Below are positions 13,963 through 14,279 of a stretch of DNA of 14,279 nucleotides, piece by piece (positions within the stretch are counted from its first letter, which is position 1; every line of letters begins with the position of its first letter). The notes under the pieces were generated by a model. The model was not told the DNA's origin, made no database searches, and saw only the letters and a program-made list of their open reading frames with translations. Where the stretch lies: NCBI GenBank assembly GCA_022701845.1, contig JAKONS010000269.1, positions 1 to 14,279 of the forward strand, given 5' to 3'. The stretch is from Burkholderiaceae bacterium (lineage in GTDB: Bacteria > Pseudomonadota > Gammaproteobacteria > Burkholderiales > Burkholderiaceae). Made by a program: the position numbers and the translations under genes.

Positions 13963-14279
13963 TCAGGCGGCCAGCAGCGCGGTGGCCAGCAGCCCCAGGC
14001 CTTCCTCGAATACCGCGTCCTCGATGGTGAGCGGGAACAGGAAGCGCAGCACGTTGCCGTTGACGCCGCAGCTCAGCAGCAGCAGACCGTGCTCGAGCGC
14101 GCGGTCCTGCACCCGTTTGGTGGCATCCGGCAATGGCTTGCCGGTTTCCGGGTCCTTGAATTCCACCGACACCATCGCGCCGAGCGCTCGTATCTCGGCG
14201 ATCTGCGGCACCCGCGGCGCCAGCGCCGTCAGGTGCGCCACCAGGCGTGCGCCCAGCACATCGGCGCGCGCCGCCAGTC
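13963..14279 (-). CDS. gabT: Class III aminotransferase, C-terminal part (4-aminobutyrate aminotransferase-like)
   Basis: Only the last 105 residues are in the window; the gene continues past the right edge and therefore lacks its start and active-site lysine here. The visible part matches the C-terminal domain of GabT-type enzymes: LGARLVAHL, then IRALGAMVSVEFKDPETGKP (the IRxxGxMxAxEF segment), the DRALEHGLLLLSCGVNGNVLRFLFPLTI block, in which the arginine of LRFLFPLTI is conserved, and a short terminal helix. GabT transfers the amino group of 4-aminobutyrate (or 5-aminovalerate) to 2-oxoglutarate. The first downstream gene encodes a 2-hydroxyacid dehydrogenase, as would suit reduction of an oxo-acid product, though other class III aminotransferases are possible. 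The stop is TGA at 13963-13965 on the minus strand. Confidence 0.85.
   Translation of the reverse strand, partial: LAARADVLGARLVAHLTALAPRVPQIAEIRALGAMVSVEFKDPETGKPLPDATKRVQDRALEHGLLLLSCGVNGNVLRFLFPLTIEDAVFEEGLGLLATALLAA

Overview
The window is very GC-rich and densely packed, with most gaps short and several ATGA start/stop overlaps. A Bug-type (TctC-like) orphan periplasmic binding protein, a GhrA-type dehydrogenase next to a GabT-type aminotransferase, and the general codon pattern suggest a betaproteobacterium of the order Burkholderiales, perhaps Comamonadaceae. This is an inference from gene families; no rRNA or other phylogenetic marker is present. No tRNA, insertion sequence or CRISPR array was seen, and no stretch longer than about 200 bases lacks a gene.

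Layout. (1) 24-657: a two-helix small membrane protein and a barstar-like protein. (2) 658-858: a gene-free leader with 9-nt tandem repeats and inverted repeats. (3) 859-9399, all on +: two paralogous periplasmic amino-acid-binding proteins, a D-2-hydroxyacid dehydrogenase-type FAD flavoprotein, a class I/II aminotransferase, two HisM/GlnP-type permeases, a GlnQ-type ATPase, a MetC-type PLP C-S lyase, then (after an 87-nt pyrimidine-rich gap) a single-domain molybdopterin/oxyanion-binding Mop protein. (4) 9457-11661 on -: a large fusion of a cysteine-dioxygenase-like cupin and four rhodanese domains, converging on mop over a strong GC hairpin. (5) 11854-12891 on +: an orphan Bug-family binding protein, followed by a clear intrinsic terminator. 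(6) 12985-14279 on -: a GhrA-type 2-hydroxyacid dehydrogenase preceded in its operon by the C-terminal end of a GabT-like aminotransferase cut by the window edge.

How the genes may work together. The 859-9399 block looks like one uptake-and-catabolism operon for a sulfur-containing amino acid or its hydroxy/oxo analogue. Two different receptors feed one ABC importer. The flavoprotein would oxidise a D-2-hydroxy acid to a 2-oxo acid, the aminotransferase would interconvert 2-oxo and amino acids, and the MetC-like enzyme would cleave a C-S bond to give thiol, ammonia and an oxo acid. The convergent dioxygenase/tetra-rhodanese fusion is suited to handling the released thiol or persulfide sulfur, and Mop may link to a molybdoenzyme such as sulfite dehydrogenase encoded elsewhere. 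The domain identities are well supported; the substrate and pathway are inference. This combination is the most interesting content of the window.
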